DNA of 64,000 nucleotides, taken from NCBI GenBank assembly GCA_963835735.1, contig CAWIGP010000009.1:62001-126000 (forward strand). The letters run 5' to 3'. The notes beneath the pieces are model-generated. The model ran no database searches and was not told the DNA's origin. It saw only the letters and a list, made by a program, of their open reading frames with translations. This DNA is from DASQMT01 sp963835735. GTDB lineage: Bacteria; Actinomycetota; Thermoleophilia; Solirubrobacterales; Solirubrobacteraceae. Position 1 is the first letter of the stretch; each line of letters opens with the position of its first letter. This document shows positions 18,634 to 27,990 of this stretch, piece by piece. Both the position numbers and the translations under genes were made by a program.

Positions 18634-19578
18634 ATGTCGCTGCCGCTCTCACCGCCCGTCCTGCCCCAGCTCGCCAAGACCGCGAAGACGCTTCCGACCG
18701 GTGAGGGCTGGGTGTACGAGCAGAAGTGGGACGGCTTCCGCGCGCTCGCGTTCGTCGACGGCGGCGAGGTCTATCTGCAGTCGCGCAACGGCCGCCCGCT
18801 GACGCGCTACTTCCCCGAGCTGCGCTTCCCGGAGGGCCGCTACGTGCTGGACGGCGAGATCGTGCTGTTCGACGCGGAGGGGCGCCAGGACTTCGACGCG
18901 CTCGGCCAGCGCATCCATCCCGCGGCTTCACGGATCGAGATGCTGTCCGAGCAGACGCCGACACGCTTCATCGCGTTCGACCTGCTCGCCGAGAACGACG
19001 ACGTCCTGCTCGAGCTGCCCCAGTCCGAGCGGCGCGACCGCCTGACGGCGCGCATCGACGCCCCGGTCGAGCTCGCGCCGGCGACCGAGGACCCCGAGCA
19101 GGCGCAGCCGTGGCTGCAGAACGCGGAGGGCGTGATCGCCAAGCGCCAGGACGCGCACTACCGCCCGGGCGAGCGCGTCGGGATGGTGAAGATCAAGCGC
19201 GTCCGCACGATCGACGCCGTCGTCGTCGGCTGGCGGCCGGGCAAGGAGGAGGGCACGGTCGGCTCGCTGATCATCGGGCTCTACGACGACGACGGGAACC
19301 TGCGCGTGGTCGGCCACACGTCCGGCTTCAAGGCGGCCGAGAAGCGCGAGCTGCCCAAGCGGCTCGCTCCGTACGAGACCGGCCAGCGCGGGATGGGCGA
19401 CCCGAGCCGCTGGAACAACGAACGCGAGCTGGAGTGGATCGAGCTGCGCCCGGAGCTGGTGATCGAGGTCACGTTCGACCACGTTTCCAACAACCGGATC
19501 CGCCACGGCACGAAGATCAGCCGTTGGCGCGACGACAAGGACCCGCGCGACTGTAAGACGGACCAGCTACTCGTCTAG
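18634..19578 (+). CDS. ATP-dependent DNA ligase (LigC/LigD-ligase-domain type)
   Basis: Intact 314 aa nucleotidyltransferase plus OB-fold protein. Motif I with the adenylated lysine is EQKWDGFRAL (Lys ~30); motif III VLDGEIVLF near 72; FIAFDLL (motif IIIa); motif IV EGVIAKR near 168; motif V MVKIKR near 187. It seals nicks in repair and may work with Ku/LigD-type end joining, but no Ku gene is in the window. A stand-alone small ligase of this size is typical of actinobacterial accessory ligases. Its TAG shares CTAG with the HxlR stop. Confidence 0.9.
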   Translation: MSLPLSPPVLPQLAKTAKTLPTGEGWVYEQKWDGFRALAFVDGGEVYLQSRNGRPLTRYFPELRFPEGRYVLDGEIVLFDAEGRQDFDALGQRIHPAASRIEMLSEQTPTRFIAFDLLAENDDVLLELPQSERRDRLTARIDAPVELAPATEDPEQAQPWLQNAEGVIAKRQDAHYRPGERVGMVKIKRVRTIDAVVVGWRPGKEEGTVGSLIIGLYDDDGNLRVVGHTSGFKAAEKRELPKRLAPYETGQRGMGDPSRWNNERELEWIELRPELVIEVTFDHVSNNRIRHGTKISRWRDDKDPRDCKTDQLLV

Positions 19579-20039
19579 TAGACCCCGGGCACGCGGGGCT
19601 GCCGCACGGCGTGCGACTGCTGCATCTCCTGCCCGGCGGCGCGCCAGAGCTGGAGCCGGTCGAAGCGCTCGCGCGCGTCGGCGATCTCGTCCTCGTGCAG
19701 CTTGCCCCAGTCCAGCAGCGGCGCGAGCGCCGCCAGCAGCGCCTCGCCCGTGTCCGAGAGCTCGTACTCGACGCGAGCGGGAACGCGGGCGTAGACGTGG
19801 CGCAGGACCAGGCCGTCGCGCTCGAGCTGTCGCAGCGTCGCCGAGAGCATGCGGCGCGAGACGCCGTCGATCTCCCGCAGCAGCTCGTTGAAGCGATGGG
19901 TGCCGTTCGTCAGCCGCGCCAGGACCGCGAGGCTCCACTTGGCTGCGAGCACACCGAGCGCGCCCTGTAGAGCGTCCAAACCCGGCTGGTCAGGCACCCA
20001 GGGGCCACCGGCACCTGCCGTTGCGGGACGCGTCTGCAC
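19575..20039 (-). CDS. HxlR-family winged-helix regulator
   Basis: 154 aa. HxlR signature: ALGVLAAKWSLAVLARL, GTHRFNELLREIDGVSRRML (recognition helix), LERDGLVLRHVYARVPARVEYELSDTG split over the wing (shown as LERDGLVLRH and PARVEYELSDTG). HxlR proteins sense aldehydes, quinones or redox state and control reductases and YceI-type genes. GTG start at 20039. It lies divergent from glycerate kinase. The palindrome array at 2.7 kb is a conceivable target, but that link is only inference. Confidence 0.88.
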   Translation of the reverse strand: MQTRPATAGAGGPWVPDQPGLDALQGALGVLAAKWSLAVLARLTNGTHRFNELLREIDGVSRRMLSATLRQLERDGLVLRHVYARVPARVEYELSDTGEALLAALAPLLDWGKLHEDEIADARERFDRLQLWRAAGQEMQQSHAVRQPRVPGVY

Positions 20040-20166
20040 AGCGCGCCAAAGTGTGGCACGTCTGAACGGAAGTTGGGAAACGTGCGCGTACGCCTTAACG
20101 ACTGCTCAATCGTTGCGCGCGCAGCTCGGCACACAGGCGCTTGGAACGGCCTGGCAGGATGCGTCG

Positions 20167-21168
20167 ATGCACGAGCGGCCGGTCCTCGTCGCGCCTGATT
20201 CGTTCAAGGGGACGTTCCGCGCCGCGGAGGTCGCCGGCGCGATCGGGCGCGGTCTCGAGCGGGCGGGGTTGATGCCGCCGGACCTGTGCCCGCTGGCGGA
20301 CGGCGGCGAGGGCACGCTGGAGGCGATCCTGCTCGCGCTCGGCGGCGAGCTGGTCGGCGTCGAGGTACAGGACCCGCTCGGCCGGCCGGTCCGCGCGCAG
20401 TTCGGGCTGGTCGAGGACGGCGGCACCGCGGTGCTGGAGATGGCGTCCGCTTCGGGCCTCGGGCTCGTGGCCGAGGACGAACGCGACGCGTGGGCGGCCT
20501 CGACGTACGGCACGGGAGAGCTGATATGCGCCGCGGCCGACACCGGCGCGCCGGTCGTTCTGGTCGGCGTCGGCGGGTCGGCGACGACCGACGGCGGTGC
20601 CGGTGCGCTCGACGCGATCGACGCGCACGGCGGTCTCGGTGGCGTCCGCATCGTCGTGCTCTGCGACGTGCAGACCGCGTTCGAGCGCGCGCCCGCCGTC
20701 TACGGACCGCAGAAGGGCGCCGATCCAGGGCTCGTGCGGCGGTTGGAGGAACGGCTCGACGCGCTCGCGGCCCGCCTGCCGCGCGATCCGCGCGGCGTCC
20801 CGATGACCGGCGCGGCGGGCGGACTGAGCGGCGGGCTCTGGGCGGCCTGTGGCGCCGCGCTGGAGCCGGGCGCGCCGTTCCTCCTCGACGCGCTGGACTT
20901 CGACGCGCGCATGCGCGCCGCGCGGGCGGTCGTGACCGGCGAGGGGAAGCTCGACGAGCAGACGCTCGAAGGCAAGCTCGTCGGCGAGATCGGCACGCGT
21001 ACGCGCCAGGCCGGCGTGCCGCTGCACGCGATCGTCGGCACCGACCGGCTCGACGCGTTCGGCAAGCGCATCATCGACCTGCAGGTCGTGCAGGAGGCCA
21101 CGGATCTCGCAGAGATGGAGGCGGCCGGCGAGACGCTGGGCGGCGGGCTGATCGACGGCAGCTGGTAA
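20167..21168 (+). CDS. glycerate kinase (GlxK/GarK family)
   Basis: Phosphorylates D-glycerate with ATP (2- or 3-position). Intact 333 aa: N-terminal VAPDSFKGTFRA is the family signature, then LADGGEGTLEAI, VGGSATTDGGAGAL, YGPQKGADP and GLWAACGAALEPGAP-like segment, and TGEGKLDEQTLEGK near 275. Links photorespiratory/glyoxylate or serine metabolism to glycolysis. The upstream 127 bp shared with HxlR should contain both promoters. Confidence 0.92.
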   Translation: MHERPVLVAPDSFKGTFRAAEVAGAIGRGLERAGLMPPDLCPLADGGEGTLEAILLALGGELVGVEVQDPLGRPVRAQFGLVEDGGTAVLEMASASGLGLVAEDERDAWAASTYGTGELICAAADTGAPVVLVGVGGSATTDGGAGALDAIDAHGGLGGVRIVVLCDVQTAFERAPAVYGPQKGADPGLVRRLEERLDALAARLPRDPRGVPMTGAAGGLSGGLWAACGAALEPGAPFLLDALDFDARMRAARAVVTGEGKLDEQTLEGKLVGEIGTRTRQAGVPLHAIVGTDRLDAFGKRIIDLQVVQEATDLAEMEAAGETLGGGLIDGSW

Positions 21169-21199
21169 CCCGAACCGCCGGGGCGGGTTACGTCCCTCG

Positions 21200-22339
21200 G
21201 TGCCGCCGCGTCCACAGTTGTCCCTGCCCACGCCCGGGTCCCGGCGCGCGGTCGTCGTCGGCGCGGGTTCGTTCGGCACCGCGGTCGCCGTGTTGCTCGC
21301 GCGCGGCGGGCTGCGCACCACGCTCCAGACGCGCACCACCGAGCAGGCAAGGAGGCTGGCCGACGACCGCGAGAACAAGGTCTACCTGCCCGGGGTCGAG
21401 CTGCCGCGCGACCTGCGGATCGAGCCGGCGAGCGCCGGCCTCGCGCGCGCGGACTACGTGTTCCTTGGCGTGCCTTCGCGCGGCCTGGCGGAGGTGATCG
21501 CCGGGCTGAATGGCGCCGGACTGCCGCGCCGCTCGCCGGTGATCAGCCTCGCCAAGGGCCTGGTCCCGCCCGACGGTGCCCAACCGAGCCGGCTGCTCGC
21601 CGACCTGCTCGGAGCCGAGCGTGTCGCGGTGATCGGCGGCCCCGCGCACGCGCACGAGATGGTCACGGAGGGCGCCGCGCTCGTGGCCGCTGCGGTCGAC
21701 GGGGCGCTCGCGCTGATGATCGCCAACGTCTTCACTCGCGCCGGCGTGGTGTGCGAGCGGTCGAGCGACCCCGTCGGCGTCGAGCTCGCCGGCGCGGCCA
21801 AGAACGCCGCCGCGCTCGCGGCCGGCGCGACCGAGTCGCAGGGCCTTAACGCCGCGGGCGCGGCCGCCGGCCATATCTTCAGCGAGGTCTGGCGCTACGC
21901 CGCGCTGCAGGGCGCGCGGCCGGAGTCGATGATCGGGCTCGCCGGCACCGGCGATCTCGTCGGCACCGCGCTTGCGCCGCAGTCGCGCAACCGGCGCGCC
22001 GGCGAGCTGCTCGCCAAGGGTGTCCCGGCGGAGGAGATCCCCGCGCGGATCGGGCAGGCCGTCGAATCGCTCGACCTCGTCCCGCTGCTCGCGTCGGCGC
22101 TCCGCGCGGCGGGCGTCGACGCGCCGATCACACGAGCGCTGGCGCGCCTGATCGCGGCCGAGCTGCCACTCGACGACTGGGTCGCGCTGGTGCGCGCCAC
22201 GGTGCCGCCGCCGGCCCGCTTCACGCCGCCGAACTGGTGGCAGCGGCTGCGCGCCCGTCGCCGCCGGCGCGCCGCCCGTTCTCAGCAGACGCTCGCAATC
22301 CCTTCATCTCCGCGTGAGAAACGACTTACCGGCAATTAG
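21200..22339 (+). CDS. gpsA: NAD(P)-dependent glycerol-3-phosphate dehydrogenase
   Basis: Makes sn-glycerol-3-phosphate from dihydroxyacetone phosphate for phospholipid synthesis. Intact 379 aa: Rossmann VVVGAGSFGTAVAVLLA, then FLGVPSRG, SLAKGLVP, and the catalytic-lysine region VELAGAAKNAAALAAGA near 200; GLAGTGDLVGTALAPQSRN is the family motif. GTG start at 21200 (MPPRPQ). It has an extended basic C-terminus (RARRRRRAARSQQ) that is longer than usual. It follows glycerate kinase by 31 bp in the same direction. Confidence 0.93.
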   Translation: MPPRPQLSLPTPGSRRAVVVGAGSFGTAVAVLLARGGLRTTLQTRTTEQARRLADDRENKVYLPGVELPRDLRIEPASAGLARADYVFLGVPSRGLAEVIAGLNGAGLPRRSPVISLAKGLVPPDGAQPSRLLADLLGAERVAVIGGPAHAHEMVTEGAALVAAAVDGALALMIANVFTRAGVVCERSSDPVGVELAGAAKNAAALAAGATESQGLNAAGAAAGHIFSEVWRYAALQGARPESMIGLAGTGDLVGTALAPQSRNRRAGELLAKGVPAEEIPARIGQAVESLDLVPLLASALRAAGVDAPITRALARLIAAELPLDDWVALVRATVPPPARFTPPNWWQRLRARRRRRAARSQQTLAIPSSPREKRLTGN

Positions 22340-22354
22340 GCGGACCGCGGTTGG

Positions 22355-23437
22355 ATGGCCGCCATGAATCGGTCAAGCCGCCAGTCGAACCTGCTCTTCC
22401 TCTTTCTCGGGGCGGCCTCCGTCGGCCTCGTGGTCGCTGTTCTAGCCGTCGCCGGCGTGTTCGAGAGCGAACGCGTCGTGCGCGAGGTGCCGCGCGCCTC
22501 CTCCACCCCGGTCTCGCAGCCGCGCGCGGCCGCCGGCAGCGTGTCGGAGCTCTACGCCCGGACCGCGCCCGCCGTCGCCTACGTCGAAGCGGAGGGCGGC
22601 GGCAGCGGGGGCAGCGGCTCCGGCTTCCTGATCGACGCGCAGGGCCACATCGTGACCAACGACCACGTGGTCGAGGCCGGTGACCGCTTCACCGTCCGCT
22701 TCGGCGAGGACGGCGACCCGCTCCCCGCGAAGCTGGTCGGGTCGGACGCCTCGACCGACCTCGCGGTGCTGGAGGTCGATCCGAAGAAGATCTCCGCCGA
22801 GACCAAGCCGCTCGAGCTCGCCTCCTCCTCCGAGCTGCGCCCGGGCGACGCGGCCGTCGCGATCGGCAGCCCGTTCGGCCTCTCGGGCACGGTCACGACC
22901 GGGATCATCTCCGCGCTCGACCGCGAGATCCAGTCGCCCAACGGGTTCCCGATCTCCGGCGTGCTGCAGACCGACGCCGCGATCAACCCCGGTAACTCCG
23001 GCGGCCCGCTGCTCGACGCCGAGGGCCGCGTGATCGGCGTGAACTCGCAGATCGCGTCCGGCACCGCGCAGCAGTCGAGCGGCGTCGGTTTCGCGGTCCC
23101 GGTCGACACCGTCAAGGACGTCGTGCCGCAGCTGCTCGACGGCGGCGACATCAAGCGCGCGTACTTGGGCGTGTCCACCGGCGCGGCCGAGAACGAGTCC
23201 GGCGCGGTCGTGATGTCGGTCACCACGGACGGGCCGGCGGCCGAGTCCGGCCTGCGCGACGGCGACCGGATCACCAAGGTGGACGACCACGCGATCGACG
23301 AACCGGCTGACCTCTCGGGCACCGTGCTGGAATACAAGCCGGGCGATCGCGTGAAGTTGACCGTCGAGCGAGGCGGCGATGAGCGTACGATCGACGTGCA
23401 GCTCGGCACCCGCCCCGACCAGCTCGAACAGGGGTAA
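22355..23437 (+). CDS. membrane-anchored HtrA/DegP-type serine protease with PDZ domain
   Basis: Intact 360 aa. An N-terminal transmembrane anchor (residues ~12-34) is followed by an Ala/Pro linker, then an S1C protease with catalytic His in VTNDHVVEAG (~95), Asp in STDLAVLEVD (~130) and Ser in NPGNSGGPLLD (~212), and a C-terminal PDZ domain (GPAAESGLRDGDRITKVDD). It degrades misfolded extracytoplasmic proteins. It lies 15 bp after gpsA and 36 bp before the MoxR operon, so it may be the first gene of an envelope-stress run. Confidence 0.92.
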   Translation: MAAMNRSSRQSNLLFLFLGAASVGLVVAVLAVAGVFESERVVREVPRASSTPVSQPRAAAGSVSELYARTAPAVAYVEAEGGGSGGSGSGFLIDAQGHIVTNDHVVEAGDRFTVRFGEDGDPLPAKLVGSDASTDLAVLEVDPKKISAETKPLELASSSELRPGDAAVAIGSPFGLSGTVTTGIISALDREIQSPNGFPISGVLQTDAAINPGNSGGPLLDAEGRVIGVNSQIASGTAQQSSGVGFAVPVDTVKDVVPQLLDGGDIKRAYLGVSTGAAENESGAVVMSVTTDGPAAESGLRDGDRITKVDDHAIDEPADLSGTVLEYKPGDRVKLTVERGGDERTIDVQLGTRPDQLEQG

Positions 23438-23473
23438 GGCGCCGGGCCGGCCCATAACCGACCGGGGAGCAAC

Positions 23474-24499
23474 GTGAGCACAGAGGACCTCCGCCTGCGG
23501 GCTCTGGAGGGTCAGGACGAGCAGCCCGCCCGTGAGGCGCACGCGGCGCTCGAGGGCGCGCTGTTCGAGGTCAAGCGAGTGATCGTCGGCCAGGAGGGCA
23601 TGCTCGAGCGCCTGCTCGTGGCGCTGCTCGCCGGCGGCCACGTGCTGCTCGAGGGCGTGCCGGGCCTGGCCAAGACGCTCACGATCAAGACCGTCGCCGA
23701 CGTGCTCGGCGGCTCGTTCCGCCGGCTCCAGTTCACCCCCGACCTGGTGCCGGCGGATCTCGTCGGTACGCGCATCTACCGCGCCGACACCGGCGGCTTC
23801 GACACCGAGCTCGGGCCGGTGTTCTGCAACTTCCTGCTGGCCGACGAGATCAACCGCGCGCCGGCCAAGGTCCAGTCGGCGCTGCTCGAGGTGATGCAGG
23901 AGCGCCAAGTTACGATCGGCCACCAGACGCACCCGGTGCCCGCGCCGTTCCTCGTGATGGCGACCCAGAACCCGATCGAGTCCGAGGGCACCTACCCGCT
24001 CCCCGAGGCGCAGGTCGACCGCTTCATGTTCAAGCTGCTGGTCGACTATCCCGCATCGCGCGACGAGGTCGCGGTCGTCGAGCGCTCGCTCGCCGGCGCT
24101 GCCGACGTGCGCGAGATGCTCTCGACCGCCGCGCTCGCGCGCCACCAGCGCACCGCGGAGTCGGTCTATGTCGATCGCCGCGTGATGGAGTACGCGGTCG
24201 CGCTCACGACCGCGACGCGGGAGCGCGGGGAGAACGGCTGGGTCGAGTTCGGCGCGTCGCCGCGCGGCTCGATCAACATGGTCCACGCCGGCCGCGCGCT
24301 CGCGCTGCTGCGCGGGCGCGACTACGTGCTGCCGAGCGACGTGCGCGACCTCGCGCGTGACGTCCTGCGCCACCGGATCGTGCTCACCTACGAAGCGCTG
24401 GCCGCCGGGGTCGACGCCGATCGCGTGCTCGACGACGTGCTCGAGGCCGTGCCCGTGCCACGGATCGAGCTGGCCGAAGAGCGCAACCAGGCGCGATGA
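23474..24499 (+). CDS. MoxR-family AAA+ ATPase
   Basis: AAA+ chaperone, typically working with VWA proteins to insert metals or mature complexes. Intact 341 aa. Walker A LEGVPGLAKTLTIK near 58, Walker B LLADEINRAPAKVQ near 120, sensor MATQNPIESEGTYPLPEAQ near 160, and the MoxR lid with GASPRGSINMVHAGRA. GTG start 23474 behind GGGGAG. TGA overlaps the next ATG, the first of three consecutive ATGA couplings in this operon. Confidence 0.93.
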   Translation: MSTEDLRLRALEGQDEQPAREAHAALEGALFEVKRVIVGQEGMLERLLVALLAGGHVLLEGVPGLAKTLTIKTVADVLGGSFRRLQFTPDLVPADLVGTRIYRADTGGFDTELGPVFCNFLLADEINRAPAKVQSALLEVMQERQVTIGHQTHPVPAPFLVMATQNPIESEGTYPLPEAQVDRFMFKLLVDYPASRDEVAVVERSLAGAADVREMLSTAALARHQRTAESVYVDRRVMEYAVALTTATRERGENGWVEFGASPRGSINMVHAGRALALLRGRDYVLPSDVRDLARDVLRHRIVLTYEALAAGVDADRVLDDVLEAVPVPRIELAEERNQAR

Positions 24500-25446
24500 G
24501 TTTCCGCGAGCCACTGCTGCTCGCCGGACTCCTGCTCGTCCCGCTCGCGATCGTCGCCTATCTGCTCGCGCAGCGCCGGCGGCGCCGCTACGCGATCCGC
24601 TACCCGGCGCTCGACGTGCTTGCGAGCGTCGCCGGCAAGGCCCGCGGCCGGCACGTGCCGGCGCTGTTCGCGCTGCTGGCGCTGGCGGCGCTCGGGATCG
24701 CGCTCGCGCGGCCGGAGCGCACCGTCGCGGTCGAGCAGCGGCAGGGCACCGTGATGCTCGTCCACGACACCTCGGGCTCGATGCAGGCGACCGACGTAAA
24801 GCCGGACCGCCTGACCGCGGCGCGTGAAGCCTCCGGGATGCTCGTGCGCTCGCTGCCGGAGGAGTTCCGGCTCGGCGTGATCTCGTTCAACACGAACGTC
24901 GAGCAGTTGTCGGAGCCGACGACCGACCGCGCGCAGGTCCAGCGCGTGCTCGACCAGCTCGAGGTCCGCGGCGCCACCGCGATGGGCGACGGGCTGCGCC
25001 TGGGGGTCGACGCGATCCGCACGCCGGTGATCGGGACCAACGGGCGTCCGCAGCGGCTCCCCGGCGCGATCGTGCTGCTGTCCGACGGCGCGAGCACCAA
25101 GGGCGAGGATCCGCGCATGGTCGCCGCCGACGCCAAGCGCTACCGGATCCCGATCTACTCGATCGCGCTCGGCACGCAGAACGGGATGCTGCGCCAGCCG
25201 GACGGATCGCTCACGCCGGTGCCGCCCGATCTGGCCACGCTCGAGTCGATCTCGCGCACCACCGGCGGGCGCTTCTTCAGCGCGCCGACGGCGCGCGACC
25301 TCGAGGCGGTGTACGCGAACCTCGGCAAGGGATTCGCGACGCGCAAGGAGAAGCGGGAGGTCACCGCGGCGTTCGCCGGCGGCGCGCTCGCGCTGCTGCT
25401 CGCGGGGCTCGTGACCGGGCTGCTGCGGAACGGGCGGCTGCCATGA
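24496..25446 (+). CDS. BatA-type membrane VWA-domain protein (first paralogue)
   Basis: 316 aa. Two N-terminal membrane segments (~6-26 and ~52-70), a von Willebrand A domain facing outward with MIDAS VHDTSGSMQATD near 90 and AIVLLSDGAST near 195, and a C-terminal membrane helix ending LLRNGRLP. Metal-ion-dependent adhesion domains of this class partner MoxR ATPases. It is a paralogue of the gene at 26489 (same PDRLTAA segment, same AFAGG C-terminus), suggesting a heteromeric pair. Confidence 0.9.
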   Translation: MSFREPLLLAGLLLVPLAIVAYLLAQRRRRRYAIRYPALDVLASVAGKARGRHVPALFALLALAALGIALARPERTVAVEQRQGTVMLVHDTSGSMQATDVKPDRLTAAREASGMLVRSLPEEFRLGVISFNTNVEQLSEPTTDRAQVQRVLDQLEVRGATAMGDGLRLGVDAIRTPVIGTNGRPQRLPGAIVLLSDGASTKGEDPRMVAADAKRYRIPIYSIALGTQNGMLRQPDGSLTPVPPDLATLESISRTTGGRFFSAPTARDLEAVYANLGKGFATRKEKREVTAAFAGGALALLLAGLVTGLLRNGRLP

Positions 25447-26492
25447 GGATCGCGTTGTCTGAAGTGCAGCGCACGCCGGCCCGACCCGGTCCGGGTCCGG
25501 TGCCCGACGCGGTCCTGCGCTCGCTCGACCTCGCGATCATGCGGCGGATCCAGTCGCTGGTGCCCGGCGACCACGTGACGCCGCAGGTCGGCGCCGGCAC
25601 CGAGCTCGCGATGATCCGGCCGTACCAGCCGGGCGACGACGTGCGCCACATCGACTGGAACGTCACCGCGCGGATGCGCGAGCCGCACGTGCGCGTGCAC
25701 GTGGGCGAGCGCGCGATAACCGCATGGCTGATGCTCGACGTGTCGCCGTCGATGAGCTTCGGCACGGCGCTGCGGCGCAAGGCAGACGTCGCCGAGGGCG
25801 TGAGCCTGGCGGTCGGCCACGTCGCGACGCGGCGCGGCAACCGGCTCGGCGTCGTGGCGTTCGGCGGGCGCGAGCCGCGCGTGCTGCGCCCACGACAGGG
25901 CCGGCTCGGGCTGCTCGGGCTGCTGGCCGAGCTGCGTGCGGAGCCGGGGGAGGAAGGCGCCGGCGCGACCTCGCTCGGCGACGCGACGCACCGGATGACC
26001 GGCCTGGCCCGTGCGCGCGGGCTCGTCGTCGTGGTCTCGGACTTCCGCGGGCCGCGCGACTGGGAGCCGGGCCTGCGCCGGCTGCGCGCGCGCCACGGCG
26101 TGCTCGCGGTCGAGGTGCGCGACCCGCGCGAGCTCGAGCTGCCGCCGGTCGGCGACGTGTGGATGGTCGATCCGGAGACCGGCCGGCAGCTCGTCGTGAA
26201 CACGAGCCGGCGTCGGGTGCGCCGGCGCTTCGCGGCGGCCGCCGCAGCCGAGCGCGATGAGGTCGCCGCCGCGCTGCGCCGCGCGGGCGCGGATCACCTC
26301 GTGCTGTCGACCGACGGCGAGTGGCTGCGCGACCTGGCGGCGCATCTGCGCCGCGCGGACAACATGCGCCGCAGCGCGATGGCGGCCGGCGGGCCGGGCA
26401 GGGCCGCTGCCGCCGCCCACGCGGTGCCGGGCGATTCGCCTCGTCCGCCCGAGCAGCCCGTGCCCGATGTGACGACGAGGCACCGCTCATGA
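25443..26492 (+). CDS. DUF58 domain protein of the MoxR-VWA operon
   Basis: 349 aa. The DUF58 signature is clear: RPYQPGDDVRHIDWNVTAR near 60 and REPHVRVHVGE. A degenerate VWA-like fold follows with LDVSPSMSFG near 95 and VVVVSDFRGPRDWEP near 190. No transmembrane segment is obvious. Cytoplasmic partner of MoxR in many bacteria. Start and stop both overlap the neighbours by 4 bp. It sits between two VWA paralogues rather than directly after moxR, a less common order. Confidence 0.9.
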   Translation: MRIALSEVQRTPARPGPGPVPDAVLRSLDLAIMRRIQSLVPGDHVTPQVGAGTELAMIRPYQPGDDVRHIDWNVTARMREPHVRVHVGERAITAWLMLDVSPSMSFGTALRRKADVAEGVSLAVGHVATRRGNRLGVVAFGGREPRVLRPRQGRLGLLGLLAELRAEPGEEGAGATSLGDATHRMTGLARARGLVVVVSDFRGPRDWEPGLRRLRARHGVLAVEVRDPRELELPPVGDVWMVDPETGRQLVVNTSRRRVRRRFAAAAAAERDEVAAALRRAGADHLVLSTDGEWLRDLAAHLRRADNMRRSAMAAGGPGRAAAAAHAVPGDSPRPPEQPVPDVTTRHRS

Positions 26493-27463
26493 CGTTCCGC
26501 GAGCCCGCCGTGCTGCTCGGCCTCGCGCTGTTGCCGGTGGCGATGCTGGCGTACGTCGCGATCCAGTCGCGCCGGCGGCGGGAGGCCGCCGCGTTCGGCA
26601 ACCCCGCGCTGCTGCCCAACGTCATCACCGCGCGCCCCGGCTGGCGCCGCCACATCCCCGCCGCCCTGCTGCTGCTCGCGCTGGCGGCGCTGATCCTCGC
26701 GATCGCGCGGCCGCAGCGGAGCGTCGCCGCACCGCAGCGGGCCGCCACGGTCGTGCTCGTCAACGACGTGTCGGGCTCGATGCGAGCCGAGGACGTCGAG
26801 CCGGACCGCCTGACCGCCGCGGTCGAGTCGGCCAAGGTCCTGGTCGACAAGACGCCGGGCAACTTCCGCCTCGGGCTGGTCACGTTCTCCGACTACGCGC
26901 AGCAGATCGTCGCCCCGACGACCGACCACGGGGCCGTCAACGGCGCGCTCGAGCGGATGACGGCCGACGGCGGCACCGCGATGGGCGACGGGCTCGCGCG
27001 CGGGCTCGAGTCCGCGCAGACGCCCGTCCCGACGGAGAACGGCAAGGGCACCCGCAAGCTGCCGGCGATCATGGTGCTGCTGTCCGACGGCAAGCAGACG
27101 CTCGGCGTCGACGACCCGCTCGACATCGCCGCCAAGGCGCGCGAGGCGCGCATCCCGATCTACGCGATCGCGCTCGGCACGCAGGACGGTGAGGTCGTCC
27201 AGCAGGATCCGTTCGGGTTCGTGCAGCGCATCCCGGTCCCGCCCGACAAGGAGACGCTGCGCCAGATCGCGCGCATCACCGGCGGGCGCTTCTTCGAGGC
27301 GGTCAGCTCGGACGACGCCGAGGACATCTACAGCCGGATCGGGACGCGGCTGACGTCGCGGCCCGAGAAGCGCGAGGTCACCGTCGCGTTCGCCGGCGGG
27401 GCGTTCGCGCTGCTGCTGGCGGGCGGCGCGCTGTCGCTCGTCTGGTTCGGCCGCCTGCCTTAG
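26489..27463 (+). CDS. BatA-type membrane VWA-domain protein (second paralogue)
   Basis: 324 aa, same architecture as the gene at 24496: N-terminal helices, VWA domain with MIDAS VNDVSGSMRAED near 90 and IMVLLSDGKQT near 195, TGGRFFEAVSSDDAEDIY, then a C-terminal helix ending LVWFGRLP. ATG 26489 overlaps the DUF58 TGA. Last gene of the operon. Its TAG overlaps the stop of the converging HAD-like gene (TTAG). Confidence 0.9.
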   Translation: MTFREPAVLLGLALLPVAMLAYVAIQSRRRREAAAFGNPALLPNVITARPGWRRHIPAALLLLALAALILAIARPQRSVAAPQRAATVVLVNDVSGSMRAEDVEPDRLTAAVESAKVLVDKTPGNFRLGLVTFSDYAQQIVAPTTDHGAVNGALERMTADGGTAMGDGLARGLESAQTPVPTENGKGTRKLPAIMVLLSDGKQTLGVDDPLDIAAKAREARIPIYAIALGTQDGEVVQQDPFGFVQRIPVPPDKETLRQIARITGGRFFEAVSSDDAEDIYSRIGTRLTSRPEKREVTVAFAGGAFALLLAGGALSLVWFGRLP

Positions 27464-27969
27464 GATCGGCGTTCCGCGAGCGTGGTCACCACCGCCTCGT
27501 AGAGCGCCGCCGGACCGCGCTCCTCGGCCATCCGCACGCTCGCGCGGTCCTCAGCTCCAGCCGCAGCAGCGGATCGTCGAGCGCGCCGCCGGCGAGCCAG
27601 AGCGTGCCGACCACCTCCTCCAGGCCGAGCTCGGCGCCGACCGCGATCGCGTCCTCCGGCGGGCACGCGCGCGCCAGCAGGTGGAGGGCGACCGCCTGGG
27701 CCAGGCCGCCGGGCGCCTCCGTTTCGCCGTCGAGCACGAGCACGCCGCCGGCGTCGGCGATGAACGCGACGCGCCCCGAGCAGCCGGGCGACCGGCTCGA
27801 CCGCCGCGACCGGCTCGGAGGAGTGGATCACCAGCTCCGCGCCGGCGCGCTCGCACGCCTCCAGCGCGCGGGCGCCGAGCAGCGTGAACCCGCCGTCCGC
27901 ATCGTGCAGGAACGACCCGCCGGCGCCGCGCAGCGTGCGCTCGAGGTCGACGTAGACGCAGCGGAGCAC
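27460..27969 (-). CDS. small HAD-like hydrolase, frameshifted
   Basis: GTG 27969 gives LRCVYVDLERTLRGAGGSF, where VDLERTL sits in the place of HAD motif I (DxD/DxE). HSSEPVAAVEPVARLLG follows. Another frame supplies DAGGVLVLDGETEAPGG and AIAVGAELGLEEVVGTLWLA, like HAD motif IV surroundings. A third gives the end AALYEAVVTTLAERRS. At least two indels. About 170 aa, close to short cofilin-like phosphoglycolate-type HADs but not assignable to a substrate. Convergent with the VWA operon, divergent from the helicase. Confidence 0.6.
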   Translation of the reverse strand: MLRCVYVDLERTLRGAGGSFLHDADGGFTLLGARALEACERAGAELVIHSSEPVAAVEPVARLLGARRVHRRRRRRARARRRNGGARRPGPGGRPPPAGARVPAGGRDRGRRRARPGGGGRHALARRRRARRSAAAAGAEDRASVRMAEERGPAALYEAVVTTLAERRS

Positions 27970-27990
27970 CCGTCTAGTCTCACATGAGCG

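Noticed and set aside
22442..24514. 690-codon minus-strand open frame
   Set aside because: Antisense to htrA and moxR, both of which have full catalytic motifs.
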